Part shown: piece by piece, positions 1 to 7,270 of the stretch | Position numbering within the stretch: position 1 is the first letter of the stretch | Layout: each line of letters begins with the position of its first letter | Origin: Wenzhouxiangella sp. | Lineage (GTDB): Bacteria; Pseudomonadota; Gammaproteobacteria; Xanthomonadales; Wenzhouxiangellaceae | Assembly (NCBI GenBank): GCA_007134485.1 | Contig: SLKT01000084.1 | Location: 1-34,550, forward strand | Direction of reading: 5' to 3' | DNA: 34,550 nucleotides | The notes under the pieces: model-generated | What the model was told of the DNA's origin: nothing | The model's input: only the letters and a program-made list of their open reading frames with translations | The model's database searches: none | Translations under genes and position numbers: made by a program

Positions 1-114
1 ATTCAGTCGGTCAACTATCTGATATCAAAGCATTTTATCTTATGAGGGCGAGACACCACTGGGCTGGATTGTTATTGTTTGACAGGCGTTTGGCGTTTTT
101 CGATAGCTTTGGCT

Positions 115-217
115 GTCGGACGCGTCGGTCCGACCTACAGTGACACCGACCACCGACCACCGACTTCCATCCCTGACCCCCGTCTTCCGTCTCCCCTCTC
201 CCCTCTCCCATCTCCCC
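115..217. repeat. Intergenic hairpin plus short tandem repeats
   Basis: A REP-like hairpin (arms GTCGGAC at 115-121 and GTCCGAC at 128-134, six-base loop) is followed by three exact copies of CACCGAC (144-164) and a pyrimidine-only CTCCC-type tract (191-217). All of it lies in the 263 bases before the first gene. A TTGACA at 79-84 could be a -35 box, but no good -10 follows it. I see no gene in this stretch. Confidence 0.55.
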
Positions 218-263
218 ATCAGTAAGTCATAATAGAACGCCAACCCAAATCCCGCACCCAGCC

Positions 264-749
264 ATGCCCCCGTCCACCCCCGACCTCTGTGACCAACACC
301 CCGACCGAATACAGGTTGTCACCGGGCTGCAATGGCAAAGCTACGGTGGCCGGGCGGCCTTTGCCGGGCCGATCGAGACCGTCAAGTGCTTCGAGGACAA
401 CTCGCGCATCAAGGAAGTGCTGGCCACGCCGGGAAACGGCCGGGTGCTGGTGGTCGACGGCGGTGGTTCGCTGCGCCATGCCCTGATCGGCGACATGATT
501 GCCGCCGGGGCACGCGACCACGATTGGGCGGGCATCATCATCAACGGTGCCTGCCGCGATGTGGAGGTGCTGGCCGGTATCGACTTCGGGGTGTTTGCCC
601 TGGGTTGTGTGCCGATCAAGTCGGTGCGGCGCGGCGAGGGTCAGCTTGGTGTCCCGATCCAGTTTGGCGGGGTGCGCTTTCTGCCCGGTCATCATGTCCA
701 TGCTGACGCCAACGGCGTGATTGTTGCCGATCAGAACCTGGACACATGA
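264..749 (+). CDS. RraA family protein (RNase E regulator / HMG-type aldolase)
   Basis: The 161-residue protein matches the RraA family over its whole length: LCD near the N-terminus, KCFEDN at 41-46, VLVVDGGGSLRHALIGD around 61-77 and the FGGVRFLPG loop near the C-terminus. RraA binds RNase E and inhibits RNA turnover. Relatives are class II aldolases for 4-hydroxy-4-methyl-2-oxoglutarate or oxaloacetate decarboxylases. The aldolase-type metal site needs an Arg-Asp pair, and R98-D99 are present here, so a catalytic role is possible; E. coli RraA lacks this Asp. The ATG at 264 has no clear Shine-Dalgarno but matches the family start. Its stop overlaps the agmatine deiminase start by four bases, so the two are probably co-translated. 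Confidence 0.9.
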   Translation: MPPSTPDLCDQHPDRIQVVTGLQWQSYGGRAAFAGPIETVKCFEDNSRIKEVLATPGNGRVLVVDGGGSLRHALIGDMIAAGARDHDWAGIIINGACRDVEVLAGIDFGVFALGCVPIKSVRRGEGQLGVPIQFGGVRFLPGHHVHADANGVIVADQNLDT

Positions 750-1765
750 GCACCCATTCCGGCCTGCGGGTGCCGGCCGACTGGGAGCCGCGCGCGGCCA
801 CCCTGCTGGCCTGGCCGGGGGTGGAAAGCCGTGATCTTCAGAAACAACTGGTCGAGTTCTACTGCGAACTGATCAGCGTGTTGCGCCGGCACGAGCCGGT
901 CTGGTTGCTGGTGCCACCGGATGAGAAGCCGGCCATTGCCGCGCTGCTCGGCGGCGAGGACGAATCCCTGCACCTGGAACCCCTGCTGACCAACGACCTG
1001 TGGATGCGCGATGCCGCGCCGATCAGCGCGCTGGATCAACAGGGTCGAACGGTTTTTCTGGATGGCAATTTCAATGGCTGGGGCGGAAAGTATCCGCACG
1101 AACTGGACCGCCTGATTCCCAATGTGCTCGCCCGCCGACTCGGGATCAAGCGAGTTGGCCTGCCGATAACCGTCGAGGGCGGCGCCATCGAAGTCAATGA
1201 CCGGGGCGAGCTGTTGACCACCGAGTCCGTATTGCTCAACCCCAATCGCAACAATCCGGAACGCGACCAGGTCGAGTCCGTGCTGCAATCGTTTTTCGGG
1301 GTCGAGCGCGTGCACTGGCTGGCCGGCGGCCTGAGCGGTGATGACACCGATGGCCATATCGACAACCTGGCACGATTCGTGAGCCCTGACCGCCTGGTGT
1401 GCATCAGCCCTGATCTGCCGGCCAATCATCCCGATCGGCAGGTACTGGCCGACAACCATGCGCGCCTGCAAGCCACGCAATGGGGCTCGGGTGGAGTCGA
1501 GATCATCGAATTGCCCTTGCCGGAAGTAATCGGGCGCGCGGGTCGCCGCCTGCCGGCCAGTTACGCCAACTTTCACATGGCCCCGGGGGTGGTTCTGGTC
1601 CCGCAATTCGGTCACAATGCCGATCACGAAGCCTTGAATGTTTTCGCTTCGGTCTTTTCGAATGATCGAGTCGAAGGGTTGGATTGCCGAGTCCTGCTCG
1701 AGCTCGGCGGATCATTGCACTGCATCAGCCAGCCATTGCGATTGGAGGAATTGCCGGAATCATGA
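746..1765 (+). CDS. aguA: Agmatine deiminase
   Basis: Converts agmatine to N-carbamoylputrescine and ammonia, the step from arginine-derived agmatine towards putrescine. It is 339 residues long, close to the usual size of about 340-370 for the peptidyl-arginine deiminase family. Family motifs visible are LLAWPG near 25, LWMRDAAP around 87, GGAIEVND, the GDDTDGHIDNLARF block carrying the catalytic Asp/His, and GGSLHCISQP, where C326 is the expected nucleophile. The start overlaps the RraA-like gene as ATGA, and the stop overlaps the next gene the same way. No N-carbamoylputrescine amidase (aguB) is visible in the window, so the partner must lie elsewhere or the product feeds another route. Confidence 0.95.
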   Translation: MSTHSGLRVPADWEPRAATLLAWPGVESRDLQKQLVEFYCELISVLRRHEPVWLLVPPDEKPAIAALLGGEDESLHLEPLLTNDLWMRDAAPISALDQQGRTVFLDGNFNGWGGKYPHELDRLIPNVLARRLGIKRVGLPITVEGGAIEVNDRGELLTTESVLLNPNRNNPERDQVESVLQSFFGVERVHWLAGGLSGDDTDGHIDNLARFVSPDRLVCISPDLPANHPDRQVLADNHARLQATQWGSGGVEIIELPLPEVIGRAGRRLPASYANFHMAPGVVLVPQFGHNADHEALNVFASVFSNDRVEGLDCRVLLELGGSLHCISQPLRLEELPES

Positions 1766-2709
1766 GCAGCTCAAGCAAGACATTGCACCTGCCCGAAATA
1801 GCCGGCCTGGCGATGGGGGCGATCTTCGTGGGTTTTTTCACTGCGGTGATCTTTTACGAGGCCGACGTGTTCTGGCCCGATACCGGCTTAGTATTCGGGG
1901 CCGCCCTGGTGGTTTGCCTTTGGGGCCTGTGGCGCAGCCAGGTGACCAGCTTGCATGTGATTTACCTGCACAACAATGCCGCCATCGGCATGGCCCGACT
2001 GGGCGTGATCGGATCGGTGCTCTGGTGCGGCTACGTGTTGCTGTTTCATGCCGACCCGACCATTACCGGGATCTGGACCGTACTGTATGCCGCCATGGCC
2101 TTTGCCGCCATCAAGTTGTTCGGGCAGTATGCGGCTGAAAGCTTCGGGCCCCGCCTGCGCGTTGATGCCTACGAGCGCAAGAATCTTGCTGCGGGAACCT
2201 GGCTGGGCGCCTTCACCTTTTCGACCGGACTGATTTTCGGCGGGGCAATGTGGGGCTCCATGGAAGGTGAGGCCCTGGAATACGGCTGGTTGTTCTCGTT
2301 CCTGCCCGGTTACGAGGATGGCTGGTGGATCACGCCGTGGTTTTTCATCATGGGCTGGCTGATCCTGTATCTCACCATGCGATTCTGGTTTCGGCGTGAG
2401 CGTACTGACTTTCGTACGCGCGTCGTTCGTGAGCGCAATCTCGAGGACGCCAGGGCCGCGTCGTATTTCTGCATTGCCTGCGCCATCACCATCGCCTACG
2501 CCGTCCAGGGCGATTATGTCGGCTTCCGCGACAGCCTGGTCGGGTTCAGCGTCATTGCCCTGCCCATTCTGGCCCACGAGCTGCTGCGACCGGGCTCTCC
2601 CGACGCTCATCGGCGCAAGGGCGAGGGCTGGATCTACATTGTCATGGCGATCGTCGGAATCATCACCATTCCCTGGCTGGGCCGGTTGGTCGGTCTGACC
2701 AATCTGTAG
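1762..2709 (+). CDS. Polytopic membrane protein, possibly DUF350-like
   Basis: I place the start at the ATG at 1762, which overlaps the agmatine deiminase stop (ATGA), giving 315 residues. About nine hydrophobic segments are visible, near 13-32, 41-57, 75-95, 102-122, 142-164, 190-208, 233-250, 257-275 and 291-310, with a charged cytoplasmic-type loop at 209-231. Segments 72-95 and 140-165 (HNNAAIGMARLG and ERKNLAAGTWLG) resemble the DUF350 pattern of a polar N-A motif leading into a glycine-rich helix. DUF350 proteins are frequent neighbours of glutathionylspermidine-synthase-like enzymes (E. coli yjfL beside yjfC), which is the next gene here. The DUF350 assignment is an inference from pattern and context; the function is unknown. 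Confidence 0.75.
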   Translation: MSSSSKTLHLPEIAGLAMGAIFVGFFTAVIFYEADVFWPDTGLVFGAALVVCLWGLWRSQVTSLHVIYLHNNAAIGMARLGVIGSVLWCGYVLLFHADPTITGIWTVLYAAMAFAAIKLFGQYAAESFGPRLRVDAYERKNLAAGTWLGAFTFSTGLIFGGAMWGSMEGEALEYGWLFSFLPGYEDGWWITPWFFIMGWLILYLTMRFWFRRERTDFRTRVVRERNLEDARAASYFCIACAITIAYAVQGDYVGFRDSLVGFSVIALPILAHELLRPGSPDAHRRKGEGWIYIVMAIVGIITIPWLGRLVGLTNL

Positions 2710-2724
2710 GGATTGTCCGGATCC

Positions 2725-3933
2725 ATGAGGACGCTGGCCTGGCCACTGGAGCCGGATGAGATCGAGGCCGTTTTCAAGGCCATGCGCTTTGCCCACTGCA
2801 AGTGGGACATTTACCACCGCGGCAAGCACAACCTGATGCCGGATGCCATCGTGCTCAGCCGGTCTGAGCATGAGCTTCTGACCGAGACCGCCGGACGGGT
2901 CTGGAAAAGTCTTCGCCAGCTCGAGAACCAAGTCATCGAAAGTCCCGAGGCATTGGCGGGCGTCGGCATTCCGGAAGCCTTGCGGCCGGCGATTACCGGC
3001 AACAAGCCGAAGGCCCCGCGCTTGAGTCGTTGTGATTTCCACCTGACCGTGGGCGGTCGCTGGATGATCAGCGAGTTCAACGAGGATGGTCCGGGCGGCT
3101 TTTCCGAAGCCCATGGTCTCAATGCCGTACTCTCCGGAGAATGGGGCCCTCGTTTCGATGGGCTCGAGTTTCCCGGTGGCATCCGGGAGCATCTGATCGC
3201 AGCGTTCGATCCCTGGCCGCGGATCGGTCTGGTATATGCGACCGCCTACTCGGAAGACCTGCAGCAGATCACCCTGATTGCAGACTGGCTCAGGGCGGCC
3301 GGTCACCTGGCCGTGTGCGGTTCACCAGCCAACCTGGTCATGGACGGCGATGCGGCCAGCCTGTTCGACGAGCCGGTTGATGCGCTGTTTCGATACTTCC
3401 CGGGCGAATGGTTGGGCGATCTGCCTAATGCTGGCGACTGGTTGCAAGCTATTCAAAGCGTGCCCATGATCAATTCACTCAATGCCCTGGTTTCCCAGTC
3501 CAAGCGCTTCTACGCTGCCGCCAATGAGCATGATCTGGACCTTGCCGCACATGATCGCGAGGTCATCGCCCATCATCTGCCCGAATCGCGCTACCTGGAA
3601 CCGGGCTTGCGAGAGCAGTTGATTGTCGAACGCGAAGACTGGGTGCTCAAGGGCGCCTTCGGTCGCATGGGCGATACCGTGCGTCTCGGAATTGGATGCA
3701 GTCCCCAGGAATGGGCCGATACGCTGGATCGAGCCCTGGGCCAGTCCGACCTGTATGCCGTTCAGCAGCGCTTCGACACCGTCCCAATGTGGTTCAGTTC
3801 CGGCCTGGCCTATGCAAGTGTGGGCGTATACCTGATCGACGGGCAATTTGCCGGTTATTACAGTAGAGTAAGCTCCTACCCGGTCATCAATTACGATTCC
3901 TGCCATGTCGCAACGCTGGTTGAAACTGCTTGA
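2725..3933 (+). CDS. Glutathionylspermidine synthase-like ATP-grasp ligase
   Basis: At 402 residues this matches the preATP-grasp/ATP-grasp family of glutathionylspermidine synthases and E. coli YjfC, which form an amide bond between a carboxylate and an amine such as spermidine. Visible motifs are RCDFHLTVGGRW near 101-114, the acidic metal/ATP loop SEFNEDGPGG at 116-125, and the ATP-grasp segment WVLKGAFGRMGD with K309. There is no N-terminal amidase domain, so it is the synthetase half only. ATG 2725 is preferred over the in-frame TTG at 2713. The 3' end overlaps the next gene by 29 bases. Placement right after agmatine deiminase suggests a polyamine or related amine as substrate, but the partner carboxylate is not known. 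Confidence 0.85.
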   Translation: MRTLAWPLEPDEIEAVFKAMRFAHCKWDIYHRGKHNLMPDAIVLSRSEHELLTETAGRVWKSLRQLENQVIESPEALAGVGIPEALRPAITGNKPKAPRLSRCDFHLTVGGRWMISEFNEDGPGGFSEAHGLNAVLSGEWGPRFDGLEFPGGIREHLIAAFDPWPRIGLVYATAYSEDLQQITLIADWLRAAGHLAVCGSPANLVMDGDAASLFDEPVDALFRYFPGEWLGDLPNAGDWLQAIQSVPMINSLNALVSQSKRFYAAANEHDLDLAAHDREVIAHHLPESRYLEPGLREQLIVEREDWVLKGAFGRMGDTVRLGIGCSPQEWADTLDRALGQSDLYAVQQRFDTVPMWFSSGLAYASVGVYLIDGQFAGYYSRVSSYPVINYDSCHVATLVETA

Positions 3934-4891
3934 GCGTATTGGGGCGCCCACGCGCTCCGTCCCCGAGCTGAGTGATGTTCGCCGTCCACCCCGCCTGCGC
4001 CAGGGCGTGTGGCACGAATTCCGCGATTACGACATCCTCTTTCAGCTCTACGGACCGCCGGAGAGCAGTCCGTTCTTTCCCTATCACTGTCCGACCCTGT
4101 TTGCCGCCATCGATCGGCTCAACCTGCAACCACGCCTGACCGAAATCAGCGGCGAGGTCACTGTCGAGCGACCGGAAGGAGCGTGGGAATGGCTGGATCA
4201 AGACACCTTCGTGTTACTCGAACTGCCCGGGGGGCTGAGCGTACAAATGGGCGCTCATCTGCTCATCGAGGCCGGCGCGCAATTGATCAGCACTTTCGAT
4301 CACTGGCCGCTGGCCAACCCGGTACGCCTGTTCGATGAGTCCGACTACACCGGCATGGAAGCCATGTCCTGGCCGCCGCAGCAGATCCGACTCGATGTGG
4401 CCATCGATTCGCGCGATATTCTCGATTCGATGGTGACTCTGGCGCCACGGGTCTTCGAGCGTACCGTGAAGGGCATTGCCGCCGATGCGCCGGCGGTGTG
4501 GATGTGCGATTCGCGCCGCACGGTGGCGACCCGGCCCGGTCCAGGCGATTTCGACAATCGTTACTTCATCGATGATTCCATCCTGCCGGGAGAAGCCCAG
4601 TTGCGACGCCTGGGTATCCGCAAGCTGGTCTTTTTCGGCGCCTCGGCCCAGACCTCGCCGTCGAACGATTTGTCGGTGTTCATCAATCAATGCCATCAAG
4701 CCGGCATGGAACTGATCAGCGTGGCCCTCGATGATCCGGCCACCTGGGCGGTGCCCTTGCCCATGAGTCCACCGCCCGAGGTGCGTCTGTCCGGGATCAA
4801 GTTTCCGAAGTCCCAGATTGGTGGTTTCGGGCGCAAGGTGCCGGTGCCTTCCGAGAGTTCGGGTGGCTCGTTTTCCGGGGCAGGGGGGTAG
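3905..4891 (+). CDS. Conserved-looking hypothetical protein in the polyamine-type operon
   Basis: I do not recognise this 328-residue protein. It has no signal peptide or membrane segment and looks cytosolic. Two parts are visible. The N-terminal half (about 1-190) is rich in aromatic and acidic residues, with HEFRDYDILFQLYG near 37-50. The C-terminal half (about 195-285) alternates beta-strand-like hydrophobic runs such as IRKLVFFGAS and MELISVALDD. A low-complexity Ser/Gly tail ends it. Its start lies inside the ligase gene (29-base overlap), which implies co-translation. It may be a subunit, carrier or partner of the ligase, but nothing in the sequence proves this. Confidence 0.8.
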   Translation: MSQRWLKLLERIGAPTRSVPELSDVRRPPRLRQGVWHEFRDYDILFQLYGPPESSPFFPYHCPTLFAAIDRLNLQPRLTEISGEVTVERPEGAWEWLDQDTFVLLELPGGLSVQMGAHLLIEAGAQLISTFDHWPLANPVRLFDESDYTGMEAMSWPPQQIRLDVAIDSRDILDSMVTLAPRVFERTVKGIAADAPAVWMCDSRRTVATRPGPGDFDNRYFIDDSILPGEAQLRRLGIRKLVFFGASAQTSPSNDLSVFINQCHQAGMELISVALDDPATWAVPLPMSPPPEVRLSGIKFPKSQIGGFGRKVPVPSESSGGSFSGAGG

Positions 4892-4915
4892 TGAAGGTAC
4901 AAGGTTCAAGGTTTT

Positions 4916-5097
4916 CTGATTAGCGTCGTGTCTCAGTGCCCGGGCTTCGTTACGGGCAAAGCCGTCCTCGGGTGGTGAATTCCGCTTCAGTTCGACGCGG
5001 TGGCGAGGCCTTCAGCGAAATTCCCCACCCGAGGACGGCTCGTAGCATCGACGTCTATCTATATTGCCAATGACTGCTGAGACACGACGCTAATCAG
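4916..5097. repeat. 182-bp palindromic element with nested inverted repeats (MITE/REP-like)
   Basis: The outer arms 4916-4936 and 5077-5097 are perfect 21-base reverse complements. Inside, 4961-4981 and 5019-5039 pair over 21 bases with one mismatch. The whole unit could fold into a two-tier hairpin. GTTCAAGGTTT occurs on both sides (4904-4914 and 5103-5113), possibly a target duplication, although the same word also occurs at 7214-7224. No protein is encoded. It lies between the unknown gene and the deoxyhypusine-synthase-like gene and may interrupt or modulate the operon. Confidence 0.75.
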
Positions 5098-5134
5098 GTA
5101 AAGTTCAAGGTTTAAGGGAAAAGCAGGTGATGGC

Positions 5135-6109
5135 TTGACCACCATTCGGGAGTTCGTTGACACCCATTTCGAGCACTTCAATGCGCGTGAGTTGCGTGCG
5201 GCGGTGCGTGCATTGAAATCTCATCTGGATCAGGGTGGGCGCTTGTTTCTGACCCTGGCCGGGGCGATGAGTACGGCCGGGATGGGGCGCACCCTGGCGC
5301 CGGCCATACGCGCCGGGCTGGTCCACGGTATTTCCTGTACCGGGGCCAATCTGGAAGAAGATGCGTTCCGGCTGGTTGGCGCCAACAGTTACGAGTCCAT
5401 CCCCGATTGGCCCACGCTCAAGCCCGAGGAGGAATTGGAGCTGTTCGAACGTGGCGCCAACCGGGTCACTGATACCACCATTCCCGATGAGGTGATGCTG
5501 GCCGTCGACGAGCAATTGATCGCACGCTGGGCCGCGGCCGCCCACAGCGGTCGATCGGCCATGCCGGCCGATTTCATGCTTGACGCCCTCAGCGACCCGG
5601 CGCTGACCGTTCGTTATGTCGATGCCGAGTCAAGCTGGCTTCTGGCGGCACGCGACATGAACGTTCCGATCTGGACGCCGGGCTGGGAAGACTCCAGCAC
5701 AGCCAATGCATTCAGTGCCGCCGTGATGCGCGGCGAAATCGGCTCGCACCATTGCGTGGAATCCGGCACGGCGCAAATGAACCGACTGATCCGCTGGTAC
5801 CTGGAAAACTGTGATCCGGCGCCGGGCATCGGATTCTTGCAGGTCGGCGGCGGTATCGCCGGGGATTTCCCGATCTGCGTGGTGCCCTTGCTGGTCAAGG
5901 AACTGCAGATGCCCGAGGTGCCGGCCTGGGGTTATTTCTGCCAGATCAGCGATGCCGAGCGAAGCTATGGCGGCTACTCCGGCGCGCCGCCCAACGAAAA
6001 GATTGCCTGGGGCAAGCTCAAGCCCGAAACGCCGCGTTTTTCCATCCAGTCCGACGCCAGTATCGTGTTGCCGTTGATGCTGGCCTACCTGCTGGACACG
6101 GAAGCCTGA
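5135..6109 (+). CDS. Deoxyhypusine synthase-like protein lacking the catalytic lysine
   Basis: The 324-residue protein follows the deoxyhypusine synthase fold along its length: LTLAGAMSTAGMG near 44, the EEDAF motif near 75, GWEDSS near 186, VGGGIAGDFPI around 237-246 and the YGGYSGAPPNEKIAWGKL segment near 280. Deoxyhypusine synthase transfers aminobutyl from spermidine to eIF5A lysine through an enzyme-lysine imine. The family motif GGGxxK is here GGGIAG, with Gly243 at the lysine position. Bacteria have no eIF5A, so the true reaction must differ; an NAD-dependent step on a polyamine is plausible. The start is a TTG at 5135 with AGGTGA at 5125-5130. The nearby ATG at 5130 is out of frame and stops after two codons. 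No other in-frame start exists upstream. Confidence 0.88.
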   Translation: MTTIREFVDTHFEHFNARELRAAVRALKSHLDQGGRLFLTLAGAMSTAGMGRTLAPAIRAGLVHGISCTGANLEEDAFRLVGANSYESIPDWPTLKPEEELELFERGANRVTDTTIPDEVMLAVDEQLIARWAAAAHSGRSAMPADFMLDALSDPALTVRYVDAESSWLLAARDMNVPIWTPGWEDSSTANAFSAAVMRGEIGSHHCVESGTAQMNRLIRWYLENCDPAPGIGFLQVGGGIAGDFPICVVPLLVKELQMPEVPAWGYFCQISDAERSYGGYSGAPPNEKIAWGKLKPETPRFSIQSDASIVLPLMLAYLLDTEA

Positions 6110-6117
6110 GCCGGATC

Positions 6118-6144
6118 AAAAAAAACCCGGGCCAATGCCCGGGT
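6118..6144 (-). terminator. Rho-independent terminator for the exported acidic protein gene
   Basis: An eight-base stem ACCCGGGC/GCCCGGGT (6125-6132 and 6137-6144) with a CAAT loop is preceded on the plus strand by a run of A residues at 6118-6125. Read on the minus strand this is a GC-rich hairpin followed by a T-run, 50 bases past the stop of the minus-strand gene. There is no T-run in the plus direction. Confidence 0.85.
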
Positions 6145-6193
6145 CAGGTCTTGAAGCGACGGTCTTATATTTTGGTTGGACGATCAATGCGGA

Positions 6194-7051
6194 TCAGTCT
6201 TCGCCATTCTCGTCATCATCGTCATTATCGTCGTCTTCATCTTCATCCAGATCGGAGTGGACATAGAACATACCCTCTTCCCCAAACAGGTAGTCATCGG
6301 GGGTCCATTCCAGCATTTCCCCCTCGATGCAGTCGACGTGTTCGTCGATCACCAGAGCCAGGGTGGCCTCTTCCTCGTTTTCGTCATAGTCTGCCGGCAG
6401 GTGGGTGGCGATATCGAAAGCATCTTCGAAATTCAGATTTCCACCATTATTGACAGTGGCGGTACCCAGACACAGCACACCCGGCGAGGGCAGGGGTTCA
6501 GGCAGGTAGGCGAGGGTCAATTCCATGCCGGGCTCGAGCTGCTTTCCGTTGAAAACATAATCGAACATTGGCGCGGTCCAGCGATACATCATTCGAGCCC
6601 AGGCGCCATCCTCGACCACTTCATCCGTTTCGCTATCGATCTGTACGAACTCGAGGTGGGCAATGCTGGACTTTCCCGCCTGTCCATCGGGTCCCTCGCC
6701 AGCTCCTGGCGAAGAGCAGAAGTCCGGCACATCGCCATTATCATCATCATCGGCATTGCCATCGTCACCCGGGTCCCCGTTGTCGTCATCATCGTCATCG
6801 TCATCGGCAAACGGTGGTGGATTCGGGTTGCCCGGTGGGCTCGGGTCACTCGGTGGTCCAGCATGCGGCGGTGGACCGGCATGAGGTGGTGGTCCCGGGG
6901 GAAAGAAGGGGCCACCGATACCCACTCCGGGTTCAACGAGCGGCCCACCAGGACCGAACGGACCACCGGACTGGCCCAGGGCTTGTGAACACAGCAAGAA
7001 CAGGCCTGACACCAGGACCAGAACAAAAGGAAGGGGTAGATTTCGTTTCAT
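6194..7051 (-). CDS. Exported proline- and aspartate-rich protein
   Basis: The start at 7051 gives 285 residues and is supported by an AGAGGA ribosome site seven bases upstream; an in-frame TTG at 7066 is less likely. A signal peptide is clear (MKRN, then a hydrophobic run ending SQALGQ, about residues 1-27). The mature part begins with a Gly/Pro-rich stretch (about 28-80), followed by poly-Asp and DDDDNGD-type runs (about 81-107). Next is a compact domain with three cysteines (about 111-245), then a second Asp/Glu tail (about 258-285). Acidic low-complexity flanks of this kind can bind calcium or keep a secreted protein soluble in salt. I recognise no family. It stands alone, with its own terminator. 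Confidence 0.8.
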   Translation of the reverse strand: MKRNLPLPFVLVLVSGLFLLCSQALGQSGGPFGPGGPLVEPGVGIGGPFFPPGPPPHAGPPPHAGPPSDPSPPGNPNPPPFADDDDDDDDNGDPGDDGNADDDDNGDVPDFCSSPGAGEGPDGQAGKSSIAHLEFVQIDSETDEVVEDGAWARMMYRWTAPMFDYVFNGKQLEPGMELTLAYLPEPLPSPGVLCLGTATVNNGGNLNFEDAFDIATHLPADYDENEEEATLALVIDEHVDCIEGEMLEWTPDDYLFGEEGMFYVHSDLDEDEDDDNDDDDENGED

Positions 7052-7270
7052 GGCGATTCCTCTCAAATTTTGACGAATGCACAGCGATTTGTGCTTTGGT
7101 CGTTGATGGAGTGCCGGGCAACGAGATCCCCTTCACATTATTCTCGCGACCGGCAACAACCGATCATCGAAGTGGCAGCCTATCACGCATGCGTGTGCCA
7201 AGTCCGTGATGCAGTTCAAGGTTTTCAATTCAACCGGAATGAAAAGGACCGCATCTCCTCGTCCGCTGAG

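Noticed and set aside
1888-3306. Long open frame on the minus strand opposite the membrane protein and ligase genes
   Set aside because: It is the antisense shadow of two well-supported plus-strand genes in GC-rich DNA; its translation is rich in Gln, Arg and Gly and matches no family.
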